Below, in pieces: positions 26,696-34,336 of a stretch of 64,000 nt of DNA (positions are counted from its first letter, which is position 1; each line of letters starts with the position of its first letter). The stretch covers positions 62,001 to 126,000 of the forward strand of contig NZ_JBHUER010000007.1 of assembly GCF_042681025.1 (NCBI RefSeq). The letters are read 5' to 3'. This DNA is from Methylopila henanensis. Lineage in GTDB: Bacteria > Pseudomonadota > Alphaproteobacteria > Rhizobiales > Methylopilaceae. The notes below the pieces were generated by a model. The model was not told the DNA's origin. It worked only from the letters and a program-made list of their open reading frames with translations, and did not search any database. Both the position numbers and the translations under genes were made by a program.

Positions 26696-27211
26696 ATGAA
26701 ATACACCCCTCAGCATATTGTGAATTATTTCCTGACGCGCGCTGAGCGTGAAGGACGCCCACTGACTCCGCTCAAGCTCATCAAGCTCGTCTACATCGCG
26801 TACGGGTGGGTCTTGGCCCTAACCGGAAAGCGGCTCTTTGACGAGCCCATTCAAGCGTGGCAGCACGGCCCTGTAATCCCGTCCGTGTATCATGAGTTTA
26901 AGCACTACGGTAAGCGACCTATCGAAGACAAGGCGACGTGTTTTGATCTCGACACCTTCGATTTTACGGTGCCCGAGATTGAGGCTTCCGATAAGGAAAC
27001 AAAGGCCATTCTTGATAAAGTTTGGTCCGCTTACAAAATGTTCTCAGGCTGGTCTCTTCGTCAGAAGACCCACGAGCCGGGAACGCCGTGGAGCCAAACC
27101 TATGAAGAGGGTGTTTCCGATAAGGAGATACCCGATACACTGATTGCGCCTCATTTTAAGAAGCGGATTCGGGAAATACTTGACGCAGCCGACAGACAAG
27201 CCACCTTCTGA
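26696..27211 (+). CDS. Panacea-domain (DUF4065/SocA-like) putative antitoxin
   Basis: 171 aa. HIVNYFLTRAEREGRPLTPLKLIKLVYIAYGWVLAL is the classic opening of the Panacea domain, followed by EPIQAWQHGPVIPSVYHEFKHYGKRPI. Panacea proteins are versatile antitoxins encoded next to unrelated toxins. The next gene begins inside this one, consistent with a two-gene toxin-antitoxin operon. Start at 26696 follows ACAGGAAAC. Base composition is clearly AT-richer than the backbone. Confidence 0.85.
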   Translation: MKYTPQHIVNYFLTRAEREGRPLTPLKLIKLVYIAYGWVLALTGKRLFDEPIQAWQHGPVIPSVYHEFKHYGKRPIEDKATCFDLDTFDFTVPEIEASDKETKAILDKVWSAYKMFSGWSLRQKTHEPGTPWSQTYEEGVSDKEIPDTLIAPHFKKRIREILDAADRQATF

Positions 27212-27587
27212 AGGTGATCCCGCTCTACTTGAGCGGCTGAAGGGAACTAGCAACGAGGCTGTCGGAGAGGCGGCTCGCGCAGTCACGCCTTATACAGAAG
27301 ACGACGAAGCTCACGAGCGTCGAAAGACAAAATCTGAGTCCAAAAAGAACCTCGCCAAAATCAAGGCTTGGTTTTTCTGGTTTCTGTTTTGGACAACTTG
27401 TATTGTTATCTCGGTATGCGCCCTCGGCTATCTCTATCTTATTTGGACTTGGCTTGGCACTCTTCTGTACGGCACGACCGTGCATGATGCGGCGGCCCTA
27501 AAAAGCTTTATAGACGGCGTTCTCTGGACGCTCCTCGTTATCTTTGCCACCCTATTTTTTGAAGGTGTATTCAAGGAAAAAGATTAA
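27144..27587 (+). CDS. Small two-helix membrane protein, putative Panacea-linked toxin
   Basis: 147 aa from ATG 27144 (68-bp overlap with the Panacea gene) or 135 aa from TTG 27180. A charged cytoplasmic stretch with KKNLAKIK precedes TM1 (WFFWFLFWTTCIVISVCALG) and TM2 (FIDGVLWTLLVIFATLFF). No enzymatic motif. Small membrane proteins paired with Panacea antitoxins are known toxin classes; identity as the toxin is inference from position. Its TAA overlaps the stop of the convergent repeat gene. Confidence 0.7.
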   Translation: MRLILRSGFGKYLTQPTDKPPSEGDPALLERLKGTSNEAVGEAARAVTPYTEDDEAHERRKTKSESKKNLAKIKAWFFWFLFWTTCIVISVCALGYLYLIWTWLGTLLYGTTVHDAAALKSFIDGVLWTLLVIFATLFFEGVFKEKD

Positions 27588-28063
27588 GGCCAGCGCCCCG
27601 AGCTTTTAAAAAAGTTTTCGGGCCAAAGCGCCTGAGGTAAGTAGCGACGGATCAGATCTCCGGCTTGCTGATAGCCCCGTGCTTCAACTTCTCTCAAAAA
27701 AACCGGCCACGGGGGAATGTTGCTTTTATAAACGTACGATGACGACGTGGACATTCCTCCACCCTGAGACGTCGAGAGCCCTCCGTATTGGGAAGTAGAC
27801 AAACCGCCGTACTGAGAAGTCGAGAGGCCTCCATATTGAGATGTGGACAGGCCGCCATATTGCGAAGTCGAGAGTCCGCCGTACTGAGATGTGCTCATCC
27901 CTCCGTATTGTGACGTGCTCATGCCGCCGTATTGGGAGGTGGAAGCGCCGCCATACTGAGAGGTGGACATGCCTCCGTACTGCGACGTAGAAAGACCGCC
28001 ATACTGAGAGGTACTTAAGTTTCGAGGCCACGTTCTCATATTTGGAATTTCTGGTCTGGCCAT
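27584..28063 (-). CDS. STSQYGG octapeptide-repeat protein
   Basis: 159 aa. Start ATG 28063 has AAAGGA about 8 bp upstream. After a 15-residue leader come ten perfect octads [L/M/A]STSQYGG, one LSTSQGGG and a partial copy, then a compact C-terminal domain (IPPWPVFLREVEARGYQQ to ENFFKSSGRWP). The repeat is low complexity, rich in Ser, Gln, Tyr and Gly, like prion-type or beta-solenoid sequences. Codons differ between copies while the peptide does not. Function unknown; no signal peptide, so probably cytoplasmic. A 16-bp palindrome lies 49 bp upstream. Confidence 0.75.
   Translation of the reverse strand: MARPEIPNMRTWPRNLSTSQYGGLSTSQYGGMSTSQYGGASTSQYGGMSTSQYGGMSTSQYGGLSTSQYGGLSTSQYGGLSTSQYGGLSTSQYGGLSTSQGGGMSTSSSYVYKSNIPPWPVFLREVEARGYQQAGDLIRRYLPQALWPENFFKSSGRWP
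27755..28018 (-). repeat. Eleven 24-bp coding tandem repeats
   Basis: Each 24-bp unit encodes one octapeptide. Units vary at most third codon positions (for example Tyr TAC/TAT and Gly GGA/GGT/GGC), so the array is old or recoded, not a fresh duplication. No spacers, so not a CRISPR array. Confidence 0.9.
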
Positions 28064-28111
28064 AATCAATCCTTTCGACAGTCGCTACGAGGCGCGTCCG
28101 TGCATGACTGC

Positions 28112-28127
28112 TTCCGTGTACACGGAA
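28112..28127. promoter_or_regulatory. 16-bp perfect palindrome, copy 2
   Basis: TTCCGTGTACACGGAA, identical to 26050-26065. It lies between the terminase remnant and the repeat-protein gene, 49 bp upstream of the latter's start. Identity is 19 bp (with GCA on one side) when the two copies are compared in opposite orientation. Confidence 0.6.
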
Positions 28128-28149
28128 AGCGAGAAAAGCCCGCTGGCGG

Positions 28150-28347
28150 CTACCTGTCCAGCCAAGCGCTACGAATTACCGTGGGCCGCTTCGGGGGCGC
28201 TGCGGCCGTCGAGACCTCTTCCTCGCGCCGGTCAAGCGACACGTTGACCAAGCTCCGGGCGGCGAAGGCATAGACGAGGCAATCCAGCGCCTCCGCCTTC
28301 GCCGTCAAAATCCCAACCTTCCGCCGGTCCGCAAAGGTTCCTCTCAT
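28150..28347 (-). pseudogene. C-terminal remnant of a phage terminase large subunit
   Basis: 65 residues from an internal Met. KAEALDCLVYAFAARSLVNVSL resembles the C-terminal end of GpA-family terminase large subunits (normally NEALDC-VYA-AA). The frame stays open about 90 bp further upstream, but the ATPase and most of the nuclease are missing. In head operons terminase precedes the portal, so this fragment shows where the operon once began, now separated from it by 2 kb of cargo. Confidence 0.55.
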
Positions 28348-28603
28348 TTGATGAGCAGGGCAGCCATCGGTTACCCGCCGCTTGTTAAGGGCATCGCGGC
28401 GTTCAACCCGACGTCCTGACCGCGCCGGAGTTTATTGGCTCCGCCTATCTGCCGCGACCCAGTCGCCCGTTTGAGCGACTGCGATAGCAGTCGCTTCAAG
28501 TTCGGCGGGCGGACTGATTCGTTCGAAACCCGACGACGAGCTTGCCGTTGTGGCGCGCGGAACGCGATAGCACAGCACCTAACTGCTCCATCAAAATGTA
28601 AGG

Positions 28604-29258
28604 GTGAGCAGGTTGGCTAGGGACGATTTTTCAAGGCCGGTTGTCGACCGACTGGCGAGACGAGTGGGCATGAAATGCTCTAATCCCGACTGCAGACAGC
28701 CGACGTCAGGCCCAGATGGTGACGGGGGCGTGACGAACACGGGTGTGGCTGCTCATATCTCAGCGGCTTCGCCCGGTGGAGCGCGCTACAACGAGGACCT
28801 GACGCCTGAGCAGCGAAGCGATATCACGAACGGGATTTGGCTGTGCCAAACCCACGCGAAGCTGATCGACGACGATGAAATTAGCTTTCCATCATCACTG
28901 CTTGAGGAGTGGAAAGAACTAGCGGAGCATATGGCCGCTTTGGAGGCTCGCGGTTTTTCAGTCCAGCGGGCAGCTCCCTTCAAAGAGCTCGAGGAAAAGT
29001 GCCCTAAACTCCTCGCAGAAATGCGTGAAGACCTGAAAAAATCGCCCCTAGTGCGGGAATTTATTATCCTTTCAAGACATGTCATTTACGGCGGAAATAC
29101 GAAGCCGTTCTTTCATTATTTTTTTTGAAGACCCTGAATATCTACATTCTTTGATGACTATATTGATAAATTATGGAGCAATAAAAGACATTGCTTTCAA
29201 TCAGGTGCCGCGCTTCGAATTCAACGAGGAATTTGTTAATTTCCTGCTCGGCAAGTGA
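28604..29258 (+). pseudogene. HNH-like nuclease-family protein with a T8 frameshift
   Basis: The N-terminal part (CSNPDC, NTGVAAHISAASPGGARYNEDLTPEQR, NGIWLCQTHAKLIDDDE) is an HNH-like zinc-binding nuclease module found at the front of several defence proteins. Translation stops at 29128 after FFHYFF because of a run of eight T (29118-29125); with seven T the frame continues FEDPEYLHSLMTILIN to NEEFVNFLLGK and stops at 29258 (about 217 aa). TTG 28613 (giving ARDDFSRPV) may be the true start. Either decay, homopolymer error, or slippage-controlled expression. Confidence 0.65.
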
Positions 29259-29438
29259 TCATAAAGCTGCCACCGGACGGCTGACGCTAAGTCGTTAAGC
29301 CTGCGGCTCAGCTAGAGCGGCAAATCGCCAAACTCCCAGCTTTCATACGATTGAAGGGCGCCTCCGCCGCTCCTCACGCCCCAGGTTCATGGGGCTATGG
29401 CTTCGCGCCGCGGCGATGTCTCGCGGGAGACGCGAGGT

Positions 29439-29876
29439 TCATGAGCGAGGAGCTCCGCTCTCCAGCGCTCGCGCAATGCGCAGGAGCAGCGCAAAGAAGA
29501 TGAGAAGCGAGCCGTAATAGACGAGTATCTGAACGAGGCTGCCCAGGCCGCTCTGCGGATCTGCGGGCGCCGCGATCGTGACGTCCACCCCGCGCTCGGC
29601 GAGCCATGTCGCGACGCCGGGATCGGCGGGAAGGGTCGTGACGACAGGATTGCCTTGGGCGTCTCGCCCGATGAGCTGGTTGTCATAGATGGTCGCCGAC
29701 TTCAGTTCGCCGCTCATGGCGCGAAGGGCCGTATAGGTGATCTGCCGCCCCTTCGGCGGCTCTGGCGATTGGAACAGCGTCGCCATCACGGCGAGTCCGG
29801 CAAGCGCCAGCCCGAGGAACACGATACTTTTCGGAGTGAACATGCGCGCGCCCATACCGTTCTGCCCGTCGTTCAA
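29439..29876 (-). CDS. Stand-alone FtsH N-terminal (periplasmic) domain protein
   Basis: 145 aa with TM1 (SIVFLGLALAGLAVMATLF), a periplasmic alpha/beta domain (ITYTALRAMSGELKSATIYDNQLIGRDAQGNPVVTTLP, VATWLAERGVDVTIAAP) and TM2 (LVQILVYYGSLLIFFALLLRI). This is the FtsH extracellular domain with both anchors, but the AAA+ ATPase and zinc protease are absent. It could be a truncated ftsH copy or a regulator that binds FtsH. It lies just right of the integrated element. Confidence 0.75.
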   Translation of the reverse strand: MNDGQNGMGARMFTPKSIVFLGLALAGLAVMATLFQSPEPPKGRQITYTALRAMSGELKSATIYDNQLIGRDAQGNPVVTTLPADPGVATWLAERGVDVTIAAPADPQSGLGSLVQILVYYGSLLIFFALLLRIARALESGAPRS

Positions 29877-29888
29877 CCACCCATACGA

Positions 29889-30407
29889 TCAGGCGGCGCG
29901 GCCGCTGGAGTGAGCGAGCCAAGCCCAATAGAGCATGAAGGCGCCTATGCCCCAGGTCACGGCGACGCCGCCAATCGTCAGCCTGCCGATCCACCATAGG
30001 CCGACGCCCGCGCAAGCGAGCGTGAGGCCAGACGCCAGCATGAACAGCGTCGGCGCAGGTTCGCCAAGGGGCACGCTGGCTTCGCCGCCCCATTGGACGC
30101 CCTCATGAGCCCAAGCCTGAGCGGTCATCGCGTCGGGATCAACGCTTGCGCCTGCCGACGTCGTGTGGTCCCACCCGGACGTTCCGATGATCTTGCCGGA
30201 GCGAGCCGCAAGCGCCAGAGCCACCGTGACCGAGGCGAGGATCCAGGCGGCCCCGCCCATCACCGCGGCGAAGTCCTGCGGGCCATCATTGAACAGGAGC
30301 AGATAGCCCGCCACGCCGCCGAAGATCAGGGCGACGGTGAGGAACACGGCGGCGACGAACATCGCGACGCGCCGCCCCTCAGCTTCGGATGGCGGAAGGT
30401 CGGACAT
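29889..30407 (-). CDS. Hypothetical membrane protein
   Basis: 172 aa, about four membrane segments (VAMFVAAVFLTVALIFGGVAGYLLL; FAAVMGGAAWILASVTVALALA; LFMLASGLTLACAGVGLWWIG; GGVAVTWGIGAFMLYWAWLA) with a soluble loop between the second and third. Start 30407 (MSDLPPSEAEGRR) fits a short cytoplasmic N-terminus. 12 bp upstream of the FtsH-domain gene on the same strand, so the pair is probably an operon. No family recognised. Confidence 0.7.
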   Translation of the reverse strand: MSDLPPSEAEGRRVAMFVAAVFLTVALIFGGVAGYLLLFNDGPQDFAAVMGGAAWILASVTVALALAARSGKIIGTSGWDHTTSAGASVDPDAMTAQAWAHEGVQWGGEASVPLGEPAPTLFMLASGLTLACAGVGLWWIGRLTIGGVAVTWGIGAFMLYWAWLAHSSGRAA

Positions 30408-30623
30408 GTGCGACGTCATACGCCATGGCCCGGCGAGCCGCCAGTTCAGCCTCACCCCGACCACATAGCGGCGCGTTTCCGAAGACGACGCCGCAGGCCG
30501 CCAGCCGGCGGGCCCGCAGCCTCTCCCGCTAGGACCGGAACCTTGATTTTCGCGCGGGCGAGCCAACTGTTTGGGGACGCCGCGCGCGAGCGCCTGGGCC
30601 ACCGCTGAACTCCGGACGCAACA

Positions 30624-31547
30624 ATGGATCCCTACGACACGCTCGGCGTCTCCCGCGCCGCCAGTCAGGACGAGATCCGCAAGGCGTTCCGCACGCTTGC
30701 GAAAAAGCATCATCCGGACCTCAACCCCGGCGACAGAAAGGCGGAGGAGGCGTTCAAGGCGGCTTCCGCGGCGAACGAAATCCTGTCCGACCCCGAGAAG
30801 CGCGCCCGCTTCGACCGCGGCGAGATCGACGCCGCCGGCCAGGAGCGGCCGCCTGCGGGCGGCTACCGCGCCCATGCCGAGAGCGAGGCCGGACGACGCT
30901 ACAGCCGCCGTGGGGCGGAGGGGCCGGGCTGGAGCGAGGACGACTTCGACTTCGACGACATCTTCGGCCAGGCGTTCCGCGAGCAGCGCCGCGCCCGCGC
31001 CGAGGCGAGGATGCGCGGGCCGGACGAGCGTTACGCGCTCTCGGTCGCGTTCCTCGACGCGGTCAACGGCGCGACGCGGCGGCTGACGCTGCCGGATGGC
31101 GGCGTGCTCGACGTTCGGATCCCCGCCGGCGTGGAGGACGGCCAGACGCTGCGCCTCAGGGGCAAGGGCGGGGAGGGCTGGAACGGCGGCCCCGCCGGCG
31201 ACGCGCTGATCGAGATTTCGGTCGAACCTCACCCGATCTTCACGCGCGACGGATCCGACATCCGCATGACCCTCGACGTGGGCCTCGAAGAGGCGGTTCT
31301 CGGCGGCCATGTCGAGGCCGCGACGCCCGGCGGGACCGTGCGGCTGCGCGTGCCGGCCGGTTCCGACAGCGGCTCCGAGCTCAGGCTTCGCGGGCGCGGC
31401 GTCGCGGCGCGCGGATCCGCCTCCGCCGGCGACCTCTACGTCACGCTGCGGGTGAAGATCGGCAAGCCCGACGCCGCGCTCGAGAGCTTCCTGCGGAGCT
31501 GGGAGCCGGGCGCGGGCGCCGGGGCGGATGCGAGGTCAGGCTCATGA
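30624..31547 (+). CDS. cbpA: CbpA, DnaJ-type co-chaperone
   Basis: 307 aa. J domain at residues 1-70 with HPD in KKHHPDLNPG, a Gly/acidic linker, and two C-terminal beta domains (LPDGGVLDVRIPAGVEDGQTLRLRGKG; VPAGSDSGSELRLRGRG). No zinc finger, which separates it from DnaJ. It stimulates DnaK. It overlaps cbpM by 4 bp. Confidence 0.93.
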   Translation: MDPYDTLGVSRAASQDEIRKAFRTLAKKHHPDLNPGDRKAEEAFKAASAANEILSDPEKRARFDRGEIDAAGQERPPAGGYRAHAESEAGRRYSRRGAEGPGWSEDDFDFDDIFGQAFREQRRARAEARMRGPDERYALSVAFLDAVNGATRRLTLPDGGVLDVRIPAGVEDGQTLRLRGKGGEGWNGGPAGDALIEISVEPHPIFTRDGSDIRMTLDVGLEEAVLGGHVEAATPGGTVRLRVPAGSDSGSELRLRGRGVAARGSASAGDLYVTLRVKIGKPDAALESFLRSWEPGAGAGADARSGS

Positions 31548-31882
31548 TCAGGATCGAGACGCTTGTCGCCCGCTTTCCCGCGCTCGAACGGGCCGACGTG
31601 GAGCGCTGGGTCGCGATGGAATGGGTGCGCGCCGAACGCGACGCGGACGTCTACCTGTTCCGAGAGATCGACGTCGCCCGCGTCGAGCTCATCCTGCAGC
31701 TGCGCGATGACATGGACGTCAACGAGGACGCGCTGCCGGTGGTGCTGTCGCTGATCGACCAGCTCTACGCCGCGCGGCGACGGATGCGGGAGCTCGACGA
31801 GGCCCTGGCGACGGCCCCGGAGTCCGTCCGGCGCGAGATCGCGGACCGTCTCGCCGGGCGGAGCGGAGCCGCGACCCTATAA
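31544..31882 (+). CDS. cbpM: CbpM, chaperone modulator
   Basis: 112 aa, MerR-like fold; ERWVAMEWVRAERDADVYLFREIDVARVELI is the family signature. It binds the J domain of CbpA and restrains its co-chaperone activity. ATG overlaps the cbpA stop. Confidence 0.88.
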   Translation: MIRIETLVARFPALERADVERWVAMEWVRAERDADVYLFREIDVARVELILQLRDDMDVNEDALPVVLSLIDQLYAARRRMRELDEALATAPESVRREIADRLAGRSGAATL

Positions 31883-31978
31883 GGCCGACGGCGCCCATCC
31901 CGCGCGCGCCCGCGCCGGAAGCCGCGCCTCGATCGTCAGCGCCGCTGTTCCCGAAGCGCGGCTGAGAGGACCGGCCGG

Positions 31979-32641
31979 CTACCCCTGCGCGCCGGCCAGC
32001 GGGTTCGGCGTCGCGGCGGAGACGCGCTTCAGCGTGTTGGCGTCGTGATGGTCGAAGGGCTGGTCACGGCCTTTGACCGTAAGCTGGCTCGCGGCGAGAT
32101 AGCTCCAGCTGCCGTCGTCGTGGAACGTGATGTCGAGCCGGTAGCTGTCGGTGCGGAAAGCCTGCTCCAGAAAGTCGTTCGAGCAGATGCCGTAGTCGGT
32201 CTGGCCGCGTTTCGCCGAGACCGAGATCGTCATGTCGTCGGGCCCAGCGCGGCCGGAGGCGAGCAGCGCCTGCCCGCGCGGGATCGTCACGCTCTGCAGG
32301 ATCAGCCCGGTCGCCGGCTCCCACAGCCAGTAGCCGACCTGATCGTGGAACGTGATCTTCTCGTCCGGCGTGTTGATGTGGATGTGGTAGCGCAGGCCAT
32401 AGAAAAGCTGCGGCCCGTTGGTCTGGGCGTCGATCGGGTCCATCCGGACATGCTCGATGAAGACCTTGCGCTCCGGGCCGCCCGCCTTCGGGTTGACGTC
32501 GACGCCCTTGTCCGCCCGCCAGACGCCCGCGAGCCGCCTCAGCGGGCCGAGATGGCCAAGCGTGTCGGGCGAAACGTCGGGCTCGGAAAAGATGTCCTCG
32601 GGAATGCGCAGCATCGCGTCGTCTCCGATCACGCGGGTCAT
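31979..32641 (-). CDS. FABP/nitrobindin-like beta-barrel protein
   Basis: About 220 aa. LGPLRRLAGVWRADKGVD at the barrel entrance, LFYGLRYHIHINTPDEKITFHDQVGYWLWEPATGLILQSVTIPRGQALLASG in the middle and KRVSA at the end match the lipocalin-like FABP/THAP4 haem-binding family. Nitrobindins bind haem through a C-terminal His, but which His serves here is unclear. Starts at 32641 or 32614 are both possible. Confidence 0.75.
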   Translation of the reverse strand: MTRVIGDDAMLRIPEDIFSEPDVSPDTLGHLGPLRRLAGVWRADKGVDVNPKAGGPERKVFIEHVRMDPIDAQTNGPQLFYGLRYHIHINTPDEKITFHDQVGYWLWEPATGLILQSVTIPRGQALLASGRAGPDDMTISVSAKRGQTDYGICSNDFLEQAFRTDSYRLDITFHDDGSWSYLAASQLTVKGRDQPFDHHDANTLKRVSAATPNPLAGAQG

Positions 32642-32747
32642 CGCCGCTGGCCTGCGCCCGCAAGCGAGACGATCGTCTCCTTGGCGCGCCCTATCACTGC
32701 GCGGACGCTCCCGGATCAGGCGTCCGCCGAAATGCAAAGCCCGTCCG

Positions 32748-33821
32748 TCATTCGCGGTCGGCGGCGTCCCCCGACGTTCCGCGCCTCCAATAGGATGCCA
32801 CGAGGTGTCTTTCCTTGGGAACCTTGAGCTCTTTTCGGACAACGCCGCGGATGGACTTGAACGTCTCGAACTCGCAGGCGGCCCAATAGAACGCTGCGTC
32901 GGCTTCGCCGAGGGGAACGCGCTTGAGAACTTCTTCGCGCAGGCTCGGCGCGCCCTCGTCGCGAAAGAGCCAGACCAGTTCGACGCCGTCCGGTTTGCGG
33001 ATCGGCTGGCGTTCGGAGGCTCCCGCCACCTCCAGGATCGCGACGCCCCGCGTGTTTCGTGGCGAGCTCTCGAGGATGCGTGAGATCGCAGGGAGGGCTG
33101 TCTCGTCGCCGGCGAGCAAGATGCGCTCGGCGGTCGGGACGCCGCCGCCGCCGGGGCCCATAAGTCCGATGACGTCGCCGGGCGTCGTCGCGACCGCCCA
33201 GCGCGCGCCGGGGCCTGGATCGTCGTGAAGCACGAAGTCGATGTCGATCGTCCCTGCGGCGCGGTCGAAGCGTCGGATCGTATAGGTCCGGCGCAGCGGC
33301 GCGTCGTCGCCCTGCGGCCAGCGTATCAGCCCGTCGGGTCCGACCGTCGGCGCTTGAATCGGAGCGCCAGGCCTTGAAGGCATGAGCAGCTTGAGATGCA
33401 GCGCCTCGTCGGTCATGAAGCGCTCGATACCCTCGCCGGTCAGGGTGACGCGGCGCATGTGCGGCGTGACGTCCTCGGCCGAGACCACCGAGGCGACGCG
33501 GTAGTTGGGCGGGGTCGTCATGTCGCCCCCGTCGCCCGACCACCGGATCTGCAGGGCTTCGTCGCCCGAAAATTCGACGACATGCGAGGCGATGCCAAAC
33601 CGCAACAGATAGAGCGACTCCATGTCGGCCGTCTCGGCCCGCACATGCAGTCCGCCGCCGCGCGGATCGAGCCGCGCCCGGCCCTGCGGCCATGTCAGGG
33701 TCCAGGCCGCCCCGTCGCGGCCGACGGTTGCGCCGTGCTCGACGAGGTGCTCGCAAACCGCCGAAACCACGAACTCGGGATCGTCGAGCGGGATTTCGGT
33801 TTCCGAGACGAGCTTGCTCAC
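32748..33821 (-). CDS. Siderophore-interacting flavoreductase (SIP) with N-terminal DUF2218 domain
   Basis: About 357 aa from GTG 33821 (GGGAG upstream); an ATG at 33893 is an alternative. Residues 1-95 resemble DUF2218. Then the SIP FAD-binding domain (YRVASVVSAEDVTPHMRRVTLTGEG; RRTYTIRRFD; GDVIGLMGPGG) and NAD(P)H domain (ILLAGDETALPAISRIL; AAFYWAACEFETFKSIRG). It reduces ferric siderophores in the cytoplasm to release iron. No siderophore receptor is adjacent. Confidence 0.88.
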   Translation of the reverse strand: MSKLVSETEIPLDDPEFVVSAVCEHLVEHGATVGRDGAAWTLTWPQGRARLDPRGGGLHVRAETADMESLYLLRFGIASHVVEFSGDEALQIRWSGDGGDMTTPPNYRVASVVSAEDVTPHMRRVTLTGEGIERFMTDEALHLKLLMPSRPGAPIQAPTVGPDGLIRWPQGDDAPLRRTYTIRRFDRAAGTIDIDFVLHDDPGPGARWAVATTPGDVIGLMGPGGGGVPTAERILLAGDETALPAISRILESSPRNTRGVAILEVAGASERQPIRKPDGVELVWLFRDEGAPSLREEVLKRVPLGEADAAFYWAACEFETFKSIRGVVRKELKVPKERHLVASYWRRGTSGDAADRE

Positions 33822-34336
33822 GGCGGCTCCATGGGAGTAGGCGGACCGTCCGCCGAGGAGGGCGACGCCGCACGCGTCGCGCCGCTCGCCCACCCCGGCG
33901 CCCCGCGTCTGACGGGCGAATTGTGCGGACGGACCTTACGCCCGCCCGTTTCGCCAAGTCACGCGCCAGAGCCACGCCGAAAACTCTCGGACGAGGGCCG
34001 GCGTGGGGGCGCGGAACCTCCCCCCGCCGACGAGGGCGTGGAGCGCGCCCCCAACGCGCCGTGCTCTGCTCCCGTCCATGCCGCGGCGCCAGTTGGAGAC
34101 GATCAGGCGCTCGTTGTTCGGCCGTCCCCACAGCCTGCGCCCCGGCTCAAGCGCCTGTCGGGGCTGATTTCGAATTAGGCGTCCGACGCTCATTTCAGCG
34201 CCGACGCGACGCAGTTCTTGGACCGGGCAATCAAAAATAGGACCGAATGGTCTGAATTGCTGACGGCTGCCGATAAGCGGCGGTATTTGGCATGCGCTAT
34301 GCAAAGGGAGCCCCGAACCAATCAGAGGGCCCCGCC

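Noticed and set aside
27755..28018. Regular 24-bp array resembling a CRISPR or minisatellite
   Set aside because: No spacers, units are contiguous, in frame, and conserved at the peptide level; it is coding.
28435..28620. 61-codon ORF before the HNH-like gene
   Set aside because: No recognisable domain; Arg/Cys-rich and overlaps the next start, likely spurious.
28350..29440. Search for the right attachment site of the tRNA-Arg element
   Set aside because: No duplicate of the tRNA 3' end (TTCGAATCC or TTTCGGGCGCGCCA) was found by eye, so the right border is left undefined.
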